38,216 nucleotides of DNA from Nitrososphaerota archaeon (GCA_016126025.1 JAEFDA010000100.1:1-38216), one strand, 5' to 3'. Shown: positions 1 through 8,769, counted from the first letter of the stretch. Notes: a model not told the origin generated them from the letters alone. A program made the numbers and translations.

Positions 1-474
1 TGACCTGTGCAATGCCATCATCACGTATTATCGGACTATGAGATTCAAGTTGGACATATTCAAATTTGCACATAGGAAGGCGACGGCACTCTGCATGAAT
101 TAATGGTCGATGCTATACGCCCCATCTATAACAGTTATAATAGATAGTTGTGGCCACCCACACCGTGGGAACTATAGATGTGATCCTCACGACACGGTGT
201 CCCGACTCACTGGAAGGTGCGTGTGGCTTAGGTTGGTGGAATCTACATCGGCATGCGCCCAACGGACGCCGGGCTGAACATGATAGACAGATGTCGACCA
301 AGGCTGCACTACTTGGCTGCAGAGTGGAGCCTTGTCAGACGTCGGGAGCACCATGCGCCCCCCTCTTGGCCATCACTTGCTTGGTTTGGAGGGCGGCAAG
401 ATCACCATGTGTCTGTTCTCACTGGCCAGCTAGATCTGCGCAGGTGATGTGAACGTGGGTGTAGATGATATTTG
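1..474. other. Gene-poor left flank
   Basis: I see no convincing gene here. The first 150 bases are AT-rich and the rest is GC-richer. Short open frames on both strands have low-complexity, frame-inconsistent translations without recognisable motifs. An imperfect dyad around an AT-rich core lies at 124-145, and a short perfect inverted repeat (CCCAC, 3-base loop, GTGGG) lies at 157-169. This may be decayed coding sequence or the regulatory region of the genes that follow. Confidence 0.4.
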
Positions 475-588
475 ATGAAGGAAGATTTCGAGTTTGAACA
501 TACTACCGACCAATCAGAGGCCGGGGGGCTGCAAGAGGGCTACTTTCCACTCATGCGCAAATTCTTGAGGACAGGAGAACAAAAATGA
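475..588 (+). CDS. Possible 37-residue peptide coupled to the asparagine-synthase-like gene
   Basis: An ATG-initiated frame of 37 codons ends in a TGA that overlaps the next gene's ATG in an ATGA junction, a typical sign of translational coupling. The peptide is acidic at its N-terminus (begins MKEDFEFEHTTD) and basic at its C-terminus (ends MRKFLRTGEQK). An in-frame stop sits two codons upstream of the ATG, so it is not the tail of a longer frame. I recognise no family. It could be a leader peptide, the remnant of a lost upstream gene such as the missing glutaminase domain, or chance. No TATA box stands at the expected distance. Confidence 0.3.
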   Translation: MKEDFEFEHTTDQSEAGGLQEGYFPLMRKFLRTGEQK

Positions 589-1787
589 TAGGCAATGAGC
601 CATGGCTGGTAGACATACTCACTCTAAGATATGCGCCCAATTCCAAAATAACCTTGCCTTCCATAAAGATAAGTGATATCACATCTAGTCCACAAGATGT
701 ACAGAAAATAGTTGAAAAGAAAATTAAGGCCAATATAGTTAGATTCATAGATTCGAGGAAGCCCCGACGAATATCACTGGCACTCAGCGGAGGGGTAGAC
801 TCGATGTTAGCGCTAGTTCTTATCAGGGAGTTGTTTCCAGATCTGAAGATACAGTGTATCTCGTTCGGGTTTACTCCTGAGGATCCTGACATTCTGGCTG
901 CATCAGTGGCCGCACAAAAGTATAACGCTGACTTTGAAAGCTTTTTGCTGGATAACTTTTATTCAAATCTCCCTAAGCAGATTTCAATTGTAGGCGAACC
1001 CAAGACGAACTACTACTGGTATTCCGTAGCAGAAAAAGCCAAGCAATACTCCGATATTTTGGTCACAGGAGACGGTGGCGATGAATTGTTTGCAGGATAC
1101 ACGTTCAGATACAAAGCGTATCTTGAAGCATTCCGACCAGAATGCACATGGCTAGATCGTGTAAAGTTGTATCTGAACTGTCATAACAGGGACTGGGTGG
1201 ACGATCAAGATGAGATGTTTGGCCCTGCTATTAATTTTTCATGGAATTCAATTTATGAAAATCTCCGACAATTTTTCGACAACTCGCTACAGCCGTTGCA
1301 GCAAGTATGCATTGCTGATTATCACGGAAAGCTGGCGCGTGACTGGGTACCGGCCCACGAAAAAATTTACTCAGCGCTCGGCATGTCAGGATTTTCACCG
1401 TTTCTGAACAACGACTTGATTCGGCATTCTTTTACTATTCCAATGACTGAAAAGTACAGTTCTATGCTGAATGTAGGCAAGATCACGCTACGTAAGATTT
1501 TGCATGATAAGAACTGCTCGGTAGATGTCGGCAAGAGGGGTTTTACTCCGAATTTAATGATGTTCTGGAACAATCACGGCAAAGGATTTGTAACGCAGTT
1601 CCTGCTTGATGATTCTCGCGTAATTACGGGCGGCCTTATATCAAAAAAATGGGTTCAGCGCGCACTAGAAACTGTAGATAAGAGGCACGATATTAGATAC
1701 ATGAACAAGCTTTTGCATATAGTGGGTTTTGAAGTTTGGTATAGGTTGTTTGTGTCCAAGGACATGAGTCCATCAACTACCCTTTAG
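585..1787 (+). CDS. Asparagine-synthase-like amidotransferase, synthetase domain only
   Basis: The protein has 400 residues. The PP-loop ATP-binding motif SGGVDS sits near residue 69, followed by the DGGDELFAGY motif near residue 165 that is typical of class B asparagine synthetases, so the AMP-forming synthetase domain is present. The N-terminal glutaminase domain with its catalytic Cys2 is absent, and the length is about 200 residues short of a full AsnB. It may therefore use free ammonia or act in glycan or peptide amidation; that is inference. The gene is AT-richer than the core genes to its right and its 3' end overlaps the convergent glycosyltransferase by 15 bp. Neighbours suggest a role in surface polysaccharide modification. 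The acceptor substrate cannot be told from sequence. Confidence 0.85.
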   Translation: MIGNEPWLVDILTLRYAPNSKITLPSIKISDITSSPQDVQKIVEKKIKANIVRFIDSRKPRRISLALSGGVDSMLALVLIRELFPDLKIQCISFGFTPEDPDILAASVAAQKYNADFESFLLDNFYSNLPKQISIVGEPKTNYYWYSVAEKAKQYSDILVTGDGGDELFAGYTFRYKAYLEAFRPECTWLDRVKLYLNCHNRDWVDDQDEMFGPAINFSWNSIYENLRQFFDNSLQPLQQVCIADYHGKLARDWVPAHEKIYSALGMSGFSPFLNNDLIRHSFTIPMTEKYSSMLNVGKITLRKILHDKNCSVDVGKRGFTPNLMMFWNNHGKGFVTQFLLDDSRVITGGLISKKWVQRALETVDKRHDIRYMNKLLHIVGFEVWYRLFVSKDMSPSTTL

Positions 1788-2576
1788 GAAACAATGCTTT
1801 TTAATTTTATGCACTATCAACCGCAATTGCCTGCTTCTCACCTCTTTCCGAAACTCTTCTGGAAACCTAGAATAATAGCCAGTTTTTTGTGGTCGGAATC
1901 GGAGATAGTACCAAAGCATTTTGACGTTTCTGGTGTATACTGCTCTAGCTAGCACAAACAGTGGATGATAGCCAAGAGCTTTCATTCCTTGTCCGAATTC
2001 AGAAAAATTATTTTTGCCCCCTAGCTGATCTACATGATTGAACCTTACTTTATTAAAAACTACTGTCTCATACCCGCTTATCTGAGCCTTTAGAAGAATC
2101 TCACTCTCATATCCAACGATTTCTGGGTATTTGTTGTAAAACTTATAGAAGAATGACTGTCTGACAAACCTACCGCCGCCATGTGGCGCGACTGCGTCCT
2201 CCACTGTGCAGTTACCGGATGCGACTGCAATATTAGGATTTTTATCCATTTCTTTAATAATTCTTTCTGCATAGTCATGATCTAGTATTGTGTCACCAGC
2301 AAGTATAAGATGATAGGTATGTCCAGTTTGGAGGCACTTATTCCATAGCTTTACTAATCTACTGTAGTCTCTTGTCTTGCTCTTGGTCGTTATAACTTTC
2401 ATGTTGTTCAACTTTACACTGAAGTTCGACAGTATTTTGGCAGTACCGTCTGTGGAGCCGTCATCTACCACTATAATCTCTTCCGGAGGTAGAGTCTGTT
2501 CTTTCAGACTTGCTAAGACATCGCCTATACTGTGCTTACAATCACGGACCGGCATGAATGCATAGTAGATGCCCAA
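1773..2576 (-). CDS. Family 2 glycosyltransferase
   Basis: This 267-residue protein opens with a GT-A fold nucleotide-sugar-binding region: after the first strand it reads PPEEIIVVDDGSTDGT, the hallmark of GT2 enzymes, and a later LILAGDTILDHDYA segment fits the metal-binding DXD region in a relaxed form. It probably transfers a sugar to a growing surface glycan in the cytoplasm. No membrane segment is obvious. The start is TTG at 2576: a TATA element on this strand at 2598-2606 is centred 26 bp upstream, which fits a leaderless message. The gene is AT-rich like its convergent neighbour, so both were probably acquired together. Donor and acceptor are unknown. Confidence 0.85.
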   Translation of the reverse strand: MGIYYAFMPVRDCKHSIGDVLASLKEQTLPPEEIIVVDDGSTDGTAKILSNFSVKLNNMKVITTKSKTRDYSRLVKLWNKCLQTGHTYHLILAGDTILDHDYAERIIKEMDKNPNIAVASGNCTVEDAVAPHGGGRFVRQSFFYKFYNKYPEIVGYESEILLKAQISGYETVVFNKVRFNHVDQLGGKNNFSEFGQGMKALGYHPLFVLARAVYTRNVKMLWYYLRFRPQKTGYYSRFPEEFRKEVRSRQLRLIVHKIKKHCFLKGS

Positions 2577-2597
2577 CTCTTATCTATCATGCATAGA

Positions 2598-2606
2598 GTT
2601 ATAAAT
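2598..2606 (-). promoter_or_regulatory. TATA box of the glycosyltransferase
   Basis: ATTTATAAC read on the minus strand, centred 26 bp upstream of the TTG start at 2576. Confidence 0.5.
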
Positions 2607-2882
2607 ATGCTGTGATAAATGTAATACGCATTGGTAATTGAAAATATTGAGTACGAACAAAGTATTAGGTAACACCAGTCACGAGCGTGTTTAGATACTC
2701 TTGAACGTGAGATCGACGCTTGGAAGATGTCGTAATCATCAGAATTTTTGAATCTGGTAATAGTCTTGTGTATAGTTGGCATATTTCCCAAACACAATCC
2801 CAAAAAATAAATAATTATATTCAAGCTAATATGAGGATTAAGAACTGGAAGAAAGACCATCAAAAATCAGGCAAAGGCGACA
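2607..2882. other. AT-rich spacer before the transposase fossil
   Basis: This stretch keeps the AT-rich composition of the two genes to its left and has no frame with a recognisable product. It probably contains the left end of the decayed insertion element that follows, but I could not define a terminal inverted repeat. Confidence 0.35.
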
Positions 2883-4462
2883 AAGACAACGCTGCCGAGT
2901 CGCAGTCTACAACAGCTGCAAAAAATACTGCAGCTGACAAAAGAGAATGAGAAACTCAAGAAGTGAATTGTTGCATTGAATAAGGAAAACAAGACGTAAA
3001 AACGGACAATAAAACGGCTGTGGGAGGTGGTAGGCAGACTCCAAAAATCACTCGACACAAAGCCCGCAAGACCGCCAAGACGAAGGCCCTAGGCGTGGTG
3101 CTCTGCCGGCTGAACGTGGCCAACAACGTGCACACTCCTACCTCTGAACAACTGCTGCGCGAGATCAGAAAGGAGCAGGCAGCCGAGGACAAGAAGACGG
3201 GCAAGCAGCCCGGCCCCAAGGACAGTACCTGGGAACCATCGATGGGCGGCCCGTCACCTACCAAGTCCGGTCTAGGCTGCCCGCGTGTGGCGGCTGCGGC
3301 GACAAGTGGATACAGATCACTGAAATGTCTGAGGAGATCCTTACGGCAGTTGAGAAGGCGATATACACAAAAATCTACATGATACATCTGGTCGGCGTGT
3401 GCATGGGCTGCGGTCACAAGATAGAGAGAAAATTCTTGGTGGACGACGAAGCCGGTCAAGACCAATACGGTGCCCGGCGGCAATGCGGGTGACAAGACTG
3501 TTGGTGCGGGCAACGGCTTGGCCCGGATAGTGCGAACCGAGGACAAGGAGGTGGCCGTCGGAGACGTGGTGGAGGGCGCCGACGCAGAGGGCGAGGCGCT
3601 GGACGTCCCGGAGGGCGGCACGCTGAGGTTCAACCTGCTGTACCTGATACTGCTGTGGCGCCATAGAGTGACCGTCTGCGGAACGGCGGACATCCTGATG
3701 CGGCTGCACGGCCTGATCCTGTCGACGATGACGGTTTGGTCCGACCCCAGGAGGATGCCGGCGCCCTGAATCTCGAGTACGACGCCATCTTGGAGAGGAT
3801 AATGAGGTTGTCGTATGCGCATATCGACTAGACCTGCCCCCGCGTGGTAAAGGAGAAAAAATGAGTGTGGATAGTGCCATCGAGTGGACATCATACTATT
3901 TCATGGACACCCGCGGGATACACCGCATAAGGAGGATACGGACGGCCACAGGAGAATAGTGGTTGATGGCTACCACACCGCCGGCCTACTCCTCTTGGAT
4001 ATGGTGCAGCGCTGCACCGCCTACATGGACTGCGACTTCAAAAAGTGGACCAAGATGGAGTAGATGGTGACGCCGGACAGGTGTATCATGCGAAACTTTT
4101 CGGCCAAGGGCCGGGCCATGCTCCGGAACGCCCGGAACGCAAAGCTGGTTGGCTAGGGGCCAGAAAGATACCCGGAGGTGTGCTCTAGGCTAGATACCCT
4201 GCTCAAGTACTATGGCCTGTACCCGGAGATCTCCAAGCAGGTGGCCGAGGTGCGCAACGTCGGACACATCCTTTCACGTTCATGAAATACGAGTACGTCG
4301 ACTCCACGAGCAATCCAGCCGAACGGGAACTGCGCGAGGTGGTAAAGCACCGCGTCGTGAAGTCGCTCCTGCGCACCATGACGGAGCGGAGATATTTTCC
4401 GTGCTACTGACCATCATGATGACGCACAAGGACGGTGACACTCTGGAGCTGCTCAAAATATC
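2883..4462 (+). pseudogene. Decayed IS66-type transposase
   Basis: No single frame is open, but consecutive pieces in different frames line up in the order of an IS66 transposase. (1) 2907-3050: a leucine-heptad coiled coil (QLTKENEKLKK, then IVALNKENK) broken by stops at 2964 and 2997. (2) About 3089-3215: NVHTPTSEQ and KKTGKQPGPK, like the N-x-HTP-S and QPG segments of IS66 proteins. (3) 3222-3480: a zinc ribbon with CGGCGDKW and CMGCGH. (4) 3957-4280: IVVDGYHTAG, VQRCTAYMDCDFKKW and a helical stretch. (5) 4282-4410: STSNPAERELREVVKHR, matching the NxAERxLR block that carries the last catalytic acid. (6) 4388-4462: AEIFSVLLTIMMTHKDGD in yet another frame. At least four frameshifts and several stops make it inactive. 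Family assignment rests on motif order that I recognise, not on a search. Confidence 0.75.
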
Positions 4463-4895
4463 TGGGCCGGGGCGGGCCCCCGGGCGACAAGCCTCCCGAC
4501 GATGGTTACGGCTAGCCGCGCAGCTGTGTGAATTGGGACCTAGTATGTATGCCGCGCTGGTACGGAGGATGGGGTGCGTATTTTTTGCGTGGCTGATCTC
4601 TAAAAATCACCTAAACACGTTCCTGTGATCGGTCTCGGCGGAGCCTTCATCAAATATGCGTATTGTTCGTCGTCGCTGCGGTAGGGCTTCCGGAGGATCT
4701 GACCTCAACCTGTACCGGTGGCCTGCTTCCACATACAGAAGTTTTTTGTGCCAGCCTCTATCATGCCGCCCGCTCATATCACATGGAGCCGGGTAGCGCC
4801 CGTGTACCGGCTGGGGCTCCGGACTCAAGATCCACATCATACGCATGTCAGCGGGATTGCCTCGTCACTGCCCTATAATATGGAATGCTGGCAAC
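4463..4895. other. Gap right of the transposase fossil
   Basis: Short frames occur on both strands but none has a recognisable product or promoter. The first 150 bases may be the C-terminal end of the decayed transposase and its right terminus. I could not identify a terminal inverted repeat or target-site duplication. Confidence 0.35.
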
Positions 4896-4906
4896 CTTGA
4901 TAAAAG
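4896..4906 (+). promoter_or_regulatory. TATA box of the gene upstream of pelA
   Basis: CTTGATAAAAG is centred about 28 bp before the ATG at 4930. A second AT-rich element lies at 4873-4880. The spacing supports the internal ATG rather than the one at 4885 as the start. Confidence 0.45.
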
Positions 4907-4929
4907 GCGCTCCGTACGGCGCCCCGGAA

Positions 4930-5328
4930 ATGGTCTCGATCGATGTCTCATGCAATCTGGAGAGCTTCCGCAAGTTCGTTCTGGCCAGCACCTGCCGGTC
5001 CTTCGCCCCCGAGGCATACCTGGACGATGGCGAGATCTTCCCGGAGCGGGACGAGGGGGGCGTCATATACGTGGAGGCCGTTGACAAGGTGACCCTCAAG
5101 AAGATCCGCAATATCACCTTCGTGAACGCCCGGGACGTGCTGGGCATCATATACAACTCCAACAGCGGCAGCACCTCGGTGAAGTGGCGGCAGACCCACC
5201 GGTACAGCGGCCGGGCAACCGGGGAGATATCGGCCAACTCGCTGATGAATCTGGCCGAGTCGGGTGTGCTGGACACCCCACAGATAGAGGACTGCGTGGA
5301 TAGGCTGGCCAAAGAAAAGTCCCAATGA
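4930..5328 (+). CDS. Hypothetical protein coupled to pelota
   Basis: The protein has 132 residues from the ATG at 4930; an in-frame ATG at 4885 would add 15 residues but lies too close to the TATA element. I do not recognise the family. The sequence is soluble, mildly acidic, with an alternating strand-like centre (EGGVIYVEAVDKVTLKKIR) and a helical C-terminus (IEDCVDRLAKEKSQ). Its stop codon overlaps the pelota start in an ATGA junction, so the two are very likely co-translated and may be functionally linked in ribosome rescue; that link is inference. Codon use and GC content match the core genes. Confidence 0.7.
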   Translation: MVSIDVSCNLESFRKFVLASTCRSFAPEAYLDDGEIFPERDEGGVIYVEAVDKVTLKKIRNITFVNARDVLGIIYNSNSGSTSVKWRQTHRYSGRATGEISANSLMNLAESGVLDTPQIEDCVDRLAKEKSQ

Positions 5329-6359
5329 TATCTAGGCGCGCCGATGCCGACGCGGTGGCGGCCACTCCTCAGGATATGGACGACATACTGTCCCTGCGGC
5401 GGGCCATAAGCCCGGGCGATACCATATACGGCCGTGCCACCTGGGTCATAAAGCGGGAGCGGCAGTACGCGCGGCCTGACCGTGGAGAGCGCGTACGCAT
5501 CACCTTGGGCATATCGACCGACCGCATATCGCTGGATCACGTTCTGGACACCCTGCGCATATCCGGCACCATCATATCATCCGACCATGAGGCCGTACCT
5601 CACGGGGGCCGCCACTCCATCATGGTGGGGATAGGCGATGCCATAACCATACGGAAGGAGCGATGGACCAAGGTGCACCGCGCCCTGCTCAGGAACCGCA
5701 CGCATGCTGGCTTTGTGCTGGTGGCAATAGACCGAGCCGAGTGCGGCTTGGCCCGGCTGCACGGCACCCGCATAGACGCGTACCCCCCGGTGCGCTCGGG
5801 GTGGGGAGGCAAGCGGTACGCCGTCCCATACGATGTGCAGTCGTACATGGAGCGGGCGGCGCGGGCCGCCGCCGACATCCATGCGAAGGGGGATCATATG
5901 GTGGTGTTCGGCCCCGGCACCACGAAGAACCGCCTAGCCAACCACCTGGCCGGGATGGGCCATCGCCCCCGCACGGTAGAGGGGGTGGACTCGGGCGGGG
6001 ATGAGGGCATACGGCTCTTTGCGCGCTCTGACATACTCCGCAAGGCCGTCTCCGAGTCCCGCTTGGCCGGGGCCGTCTCGGCGCTGGAGGAGGTGATGGC
6101 CATGGCCGGCAGGGGAGGCAAGCGCTTTACGATGGGGTATATGGAGACGGCTGCGGCCCTGAAGGCGGGCGCCGTAGACAGGATGGTCTACTCGGAAGGG
6201 CTGTTTCAGGACAACGACGAGGAGGACGTAGTGGACCTGCTCAATGCGGCCGAGGCGTCCGGGGTCACAATGTACGGGGTGGACTCCAGCACCGACACGG
6301 GCCTGCGGGTCACCAAGCTGGGGGGAGTGGTGGCCGTCCTGCGGTACGCTATATCCTAG
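5325..6359 (+). CDS. pelA: Pelota/Dom34-family ribosome-rescue factor
   Basis: The protein has 344 residues, the usual archaeal pelota length. An N-terminal Sm-like domain (residues about 1-125) contains the RATWVIKRERQYARPDRGE region. A central eRF1-like domain follows, with HMVVFGPGTTKN, but without the GGQ motif of release factors, as expected for pelota. The C-terminal domain ends in GVTMYGVDSSTDTGLRVTKL and GGVVAVLRYAIS, typical of the eRF1 domain 3 family. Pelota works with aABCE1 or aEF1A to split stalled ribosomes. The gene is translationally coupled to the short gene before it and its stop abuts the convergent cutA stop. Confidence 0.93.
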   Translation: MISRRADADAVAATPQDMDDILSLRRAISPGDTIYGRATWVIKRERQYARPDRGERVRITLGISTDRISLDHVLDTLRISGTIISSDHEAVPHGGRHSIMVGIGDAITIRKERWTKVHRALLRNRTHAGFVLVAIDRAECGLARLHGTRIDAYPPVRSGWGGKRYAVPYDVQSYMERAARAAADIHAKGDHMVVFGPGTTKNRLANHLAGMGHRPRTVEGVDSGGDEGIRLFARSDILRKAVSESRLAGAVSALEEVMAMAGRGGKRFTMGYMETAAALKAGAVDRMVYSEGLFQDNDEEDVVDLLNAAEASGVTMYGVDSSTDTGLRVTKLGGVVAVLRYAIS

Positions 6360-6667
6360 CGGGTCTGGCCTGCCAGCCACGCCATGTACGGCGGGTGCAC
6401 GTTCGAGACCGGTATCCGGGCTATCTCGGGGGTGTCGTACGGGTGGGTGCGAGCCACCTCCGCCATGAGGGCGGCCGCCCCGGCGTCGGCGGTCTTGTAG
6501 AGGACCATATACTCGGGCTCGTCCCGCACACTGCCCTCCCACTCGTATATGGAATCGCACCGCACTATGGTGGCGCAGGCCGCCGCCCCCCCGCGCACCA
6601 TGCGGCCGGAGATCTCCCGGGCGTCTTCCATGCTGCCGTACGTGGTGAGGACGAGGGCCATGCCCAT
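6356..6667 (-). CDS. cutA: CutA-like divalent cation tolerance protein
   Basis: The protein has 103 residues, standard for CutA1. It shows the family core: an N-terminal strand MALVLTTYGS, a central YEWEGSVRDEPEYMVLYKT strand pair, and the C-terminal HPYDTPEIARIPV signature found in almost all CutA proteins. CutA forms a very stable trimer with a ferredoxin-like fold and has been linked to copper tolerance. The first Met is at 6667 with a second at 6661. A TATA element on this strand at 6691-6699 is 28 bp upstream of 6667. The 3' end overlaps the pelota stop by 4 bp. Confidence 0.93.
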   Translation of the reverse strand: MGMALVLTTYGSMEDAREISGRMVRGGAAACATIVRCDSIYEWEGSVRDEPEYMVLYKTADAGAAALMAEVARTHPYDTPEIARIPVSNVHPPYMAWLAGQTR

Positions 6668-6674
6668 GGCAACC

Positions 6675-6699
6675 GATAAATTACAACCGCTAAAATATT
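6675..6699. promoter_or_regulatory. Crossed divergent promoters of cutA and the site-2 protease
   Basis: GATAAATTA at 6675-6683 is about 30 bp before the rightward start at 6709, and AATATTTTA (minus strand) at 6691-6699 is 28 bp before the leftward start at 6667. The two TATA boxes are crossed, so each lies inside the other promoter. Confidence 0.5.
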
Positions 6700-6708
6700 T
6701 TTCACATA

Positions 6709-7914
6709 TTGGTAACGGACATTCCCGCCGAGTATGTACCCATCATGTATATGCTGCTGGCCTGGGCCGCCATCTTGGGGACGGCCAAGGCCCTGCGGCT
6801 GGATAGGCGCGGCATGGATCTCACGTTCTACAGCTTGGTGTACAGGAACCCCGGGGTCCAGGACGTGCTGGTGCGGATATTGGGCCGGACCAAGCGGGGC
6901 ATACGTGTGTTTGCCGACGTAAGCGTGGTGGCTGGCTTTCTGATGATGGGGTTCGCGTTCTGGTTCCTGCTGGACAACGCGGCAAAGTACTTTGTGGCGC
7001 CGCAGGACTTTGCCGAGCTCACGGTGCTGATACCGGGAGTGACGCTCACCTCGCTGCAGCCCATAATGTATTTCCTGATGTCCATACCCATAGTTCTGGT
7101 GATGCACGAGGGCGCACACGGCATAGTGGCGGCGCTGGAGCGCATACGTATCAAGAACGGCGGCTTTGCCATATTCGTGTCACTCATCGCTGGGTTCGTG
7201 GAGCCCGACGAGGAGGAGTTCAGCCGGGCCCGCAAGATATCCCGGCTGCGGGTCATAGGGGCGGGCGCCACCTCAAACGTGCTCTTCGCGGCGGCGCTGG
7301 GGGCCTTGCTGCTCACCAACCCCGTTTTTGCCTTGGTGCTGCCCGAGCCTCTGCTGGGGATGTTCTACGAGTCCCCCGAGGGAGTGATGGTGCTCTCGGT
7401 CATGGAGGGCATGGGTGCCGAGGCCGCCGGGATAATGGCCGGAGACATAATAACCGGGGTGGGCGGCACGGACATACTGAGGCCCGAGCACTTTGCCGAT
7501 CTGGGGTTGGCTCCCGGCGATACCGTGAGTGTCAGCATACTGCGGGATGGTATACCCATGGAATTTGTGGTGAATGTGATGGAGTCCCCCGATGAGCCGG
7601 GCCGCGGCCTCATAGGCATACTGCGGGACAACACCTTCTCGTACAAGCCGGTGCTGGACTTTATACAGTGGGGCGACCCCAACCTTTCGTTGTTCCTGCT
7701 GTGGCTCTGGATGATCTCCTTCTTCATAGGAATAATTAACATGTTGCCCCTGCCAATTCTGGACGGGGGCAAGTTCATACACACCATCATAGAGGGAAGG
7801 ATGGCCGAGCAGACGGTCACGTCGGTGATGTACATCATATATGCATTCACCTTCGTACTTTTTGCGCTGAACATAGCCCTGTCGTATTTAAAGGCCGGAT
7901 GGTTCACCATCTGA
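6709..7914 (+). CDS. Site-2-protease-like M50 membrane metalloprotease
   Basis: The protein has 401 residues and several membrane segments. The zinc-binding motif HEGAH is near residue 134 and the second family motif, NMLPLPILDGG, carrying the metal-binding Asp, is near residue 350. Between them lies a PDZ domain (AEAAGIMAGDIITGVGG). The order is membrane helices, HExxH, PDZ, NPxPxxDG-like motif, as in S2P/RseP proteins that cut membrane-anchored regulators within the bilayer. The start is a TTG at 6709, chosen from the TATA spacing; an ATG eight codons further is the alternative. The substrate is not evident from the neighbours. Confidence 0.9.
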   Translation: MVTDIPAEYVPIMYMLLAWAAILGTAKALRLDRRGMDLTFYSLVYRNPGVQDVLVRILGRTKRGIRVFADVSVVAGFLMMGFAFWFLLDNAAKYFVAPQDFAELTVLIPGVTLTSLQPIMYFLMSIPIVLVMHEGAHGIVAALERIRIKNGGFAIFVSLIAGFVEPDEEEFSRARKISRLRVIGAGATSNVLFAAALGALLLTNPVFALVLPEPLLGMFYESPEGVMVLSVMEGMGAEAAGIMAGDIITGVGGTDILRPEHFADLGLAPGDTVSVSILRDGIPMEFVVNVMESPDEPGRGLIGILRDNTFSYKPVLDFIQWGDPNLSLFLLWLWMISFFIGIINMLPLPILDGGKFIHTIIEGRMAEQTVTSVMYIIYAFTFVLFALNIALSYLKAGWFTI

Positions 7915-8079
7915 CACGACACGGCCTCCGGATGTACTGGCCCTGGAGGGTCCGCAGCAGGGCGTAGGCCTGTGAGTGGGTCGGGTGTTGGACACAGCTG
8001 CATGTTGTTGTGGAGCTCTGTACTAGAAAATGCGTGTCGGGGGTATCGGGCGCCAGCGGCAAAGGGATTTAGGCGCCGT

Positions 8080-8622
8080 ATGCAGGGTCGGACCGTGGGG
8101 GGACTGGTTATCGTGTACACGGGAGGGGGCAAGGGCAAGACCACCGCAGCACTGGGCTTGGCGCTCCGGGCCGTCGGGCACGACAGGAGGATACGAATGA
8201 TACAGTTCATCAAGGGATCCTGGCACTACGGCGAGATGACCTCCTCGTCTAGGCTGGCGCCGGAGCTGGATATGGTAGCCGTGGGGAGGGGTTTTGTGGG
8301 AATACTGGACGACACCAGCACCCCAGAGCAGCACAGGCGGGTGGCCGCCGAGGCCATGTCCATGGCCCGGCGCGACGTCTCCTCGGGCGAGTATGATATC
8401 GTGATACTGGACGAGATAAACTACGCCGTAAAGCTGGGTTTGGTGGACGAGGGGGCCGTGCTGGAGATGCTGGGATCGCGCCGGGAGGACGTGGACGTGG
8501 TACTGACGGGCAACCACGCCCGGCCCGCCGTGTTGGATGCCGCGGATCTGGTAACCGAGATGCGTGAGGTAAAGCACCCGTTCCGGAAGGGGATGCGCGC
8601 CAAGGAGGGAATAGACTACTAG
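8080..8622 (+). CDS. cobA: Cob(I)yrinic acid a,c-diamide adenosyltransferase (BtuR/CobA type)
   Basis: From the ATG at 8080 the protein has 180 residues, matching the CobA/BtuR family. It opens with IVYTGGGKGKTTAALG, the reversed-orientation P-loop typical of these enzymes, then MIQFIKGSWHYGE, DIVILDEINYAVKLG (Walker B-like) and DVVLTGNHARP near the C-terminus. It transfers the adenosyl group of ATP to Co(I) corrinoids to make adenosylcobalamin, needed by methylmalonyl-CoA mutase. The frame stays open upstream to 7972 but that extension (36 residues) is not like the family, so the internal ATG is preferred. No corrinoid biosynthesis gene is adjacent. Confidence 0.93.
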   Translation: MQGRTVGGLVIVYTGGGKGKTTAALGLALRAVGHDRRIRMIQFIKGSWHYGEMTSSSRLAPELDMVAVGRGFVGILDDTSTPEQHRRVAAEAMSMARRDVSSGEYDIVILDEINYAVKLGLVDEGAVLEMLGSRREDVDVVLTGNHARPAVLDAADLVTEMREVKHPFRKGMRAKEGIDY

Positions 8623-8739
8623 GCAGCCGCCGCGTCCGGGCCGCGGGTTGCTCGGACAGACTCCGGCTGTCCGGCCGGCATACGGAACCCGGGAATCGCT
8701 ACGGTTCACTCCACTGCGCGGCAATGCCATATAGGATCC

Positions 8740-8748
8740 TAAATATTA
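8740..8748 (+). promoter_or_regulatory. TATA-like element without an assigned gene
   Basis: TAAATATTA sits in a GC-rich gap. Transcription 26 bp downstream would start at about 8770, where a strong hairpin begins. No convincing coding sequence follows on this strand. Confidence 0.35.
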
Positions 8749-8769
8749 TGGGATAAATGCTGAAGGGGG

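Noticed and set aside
7915..8079. Possible cobalamin riboswitch before the corrinoid adenosyltransferase gene
   Set aside because: No B12-box-like sequence or matching stems could be found.
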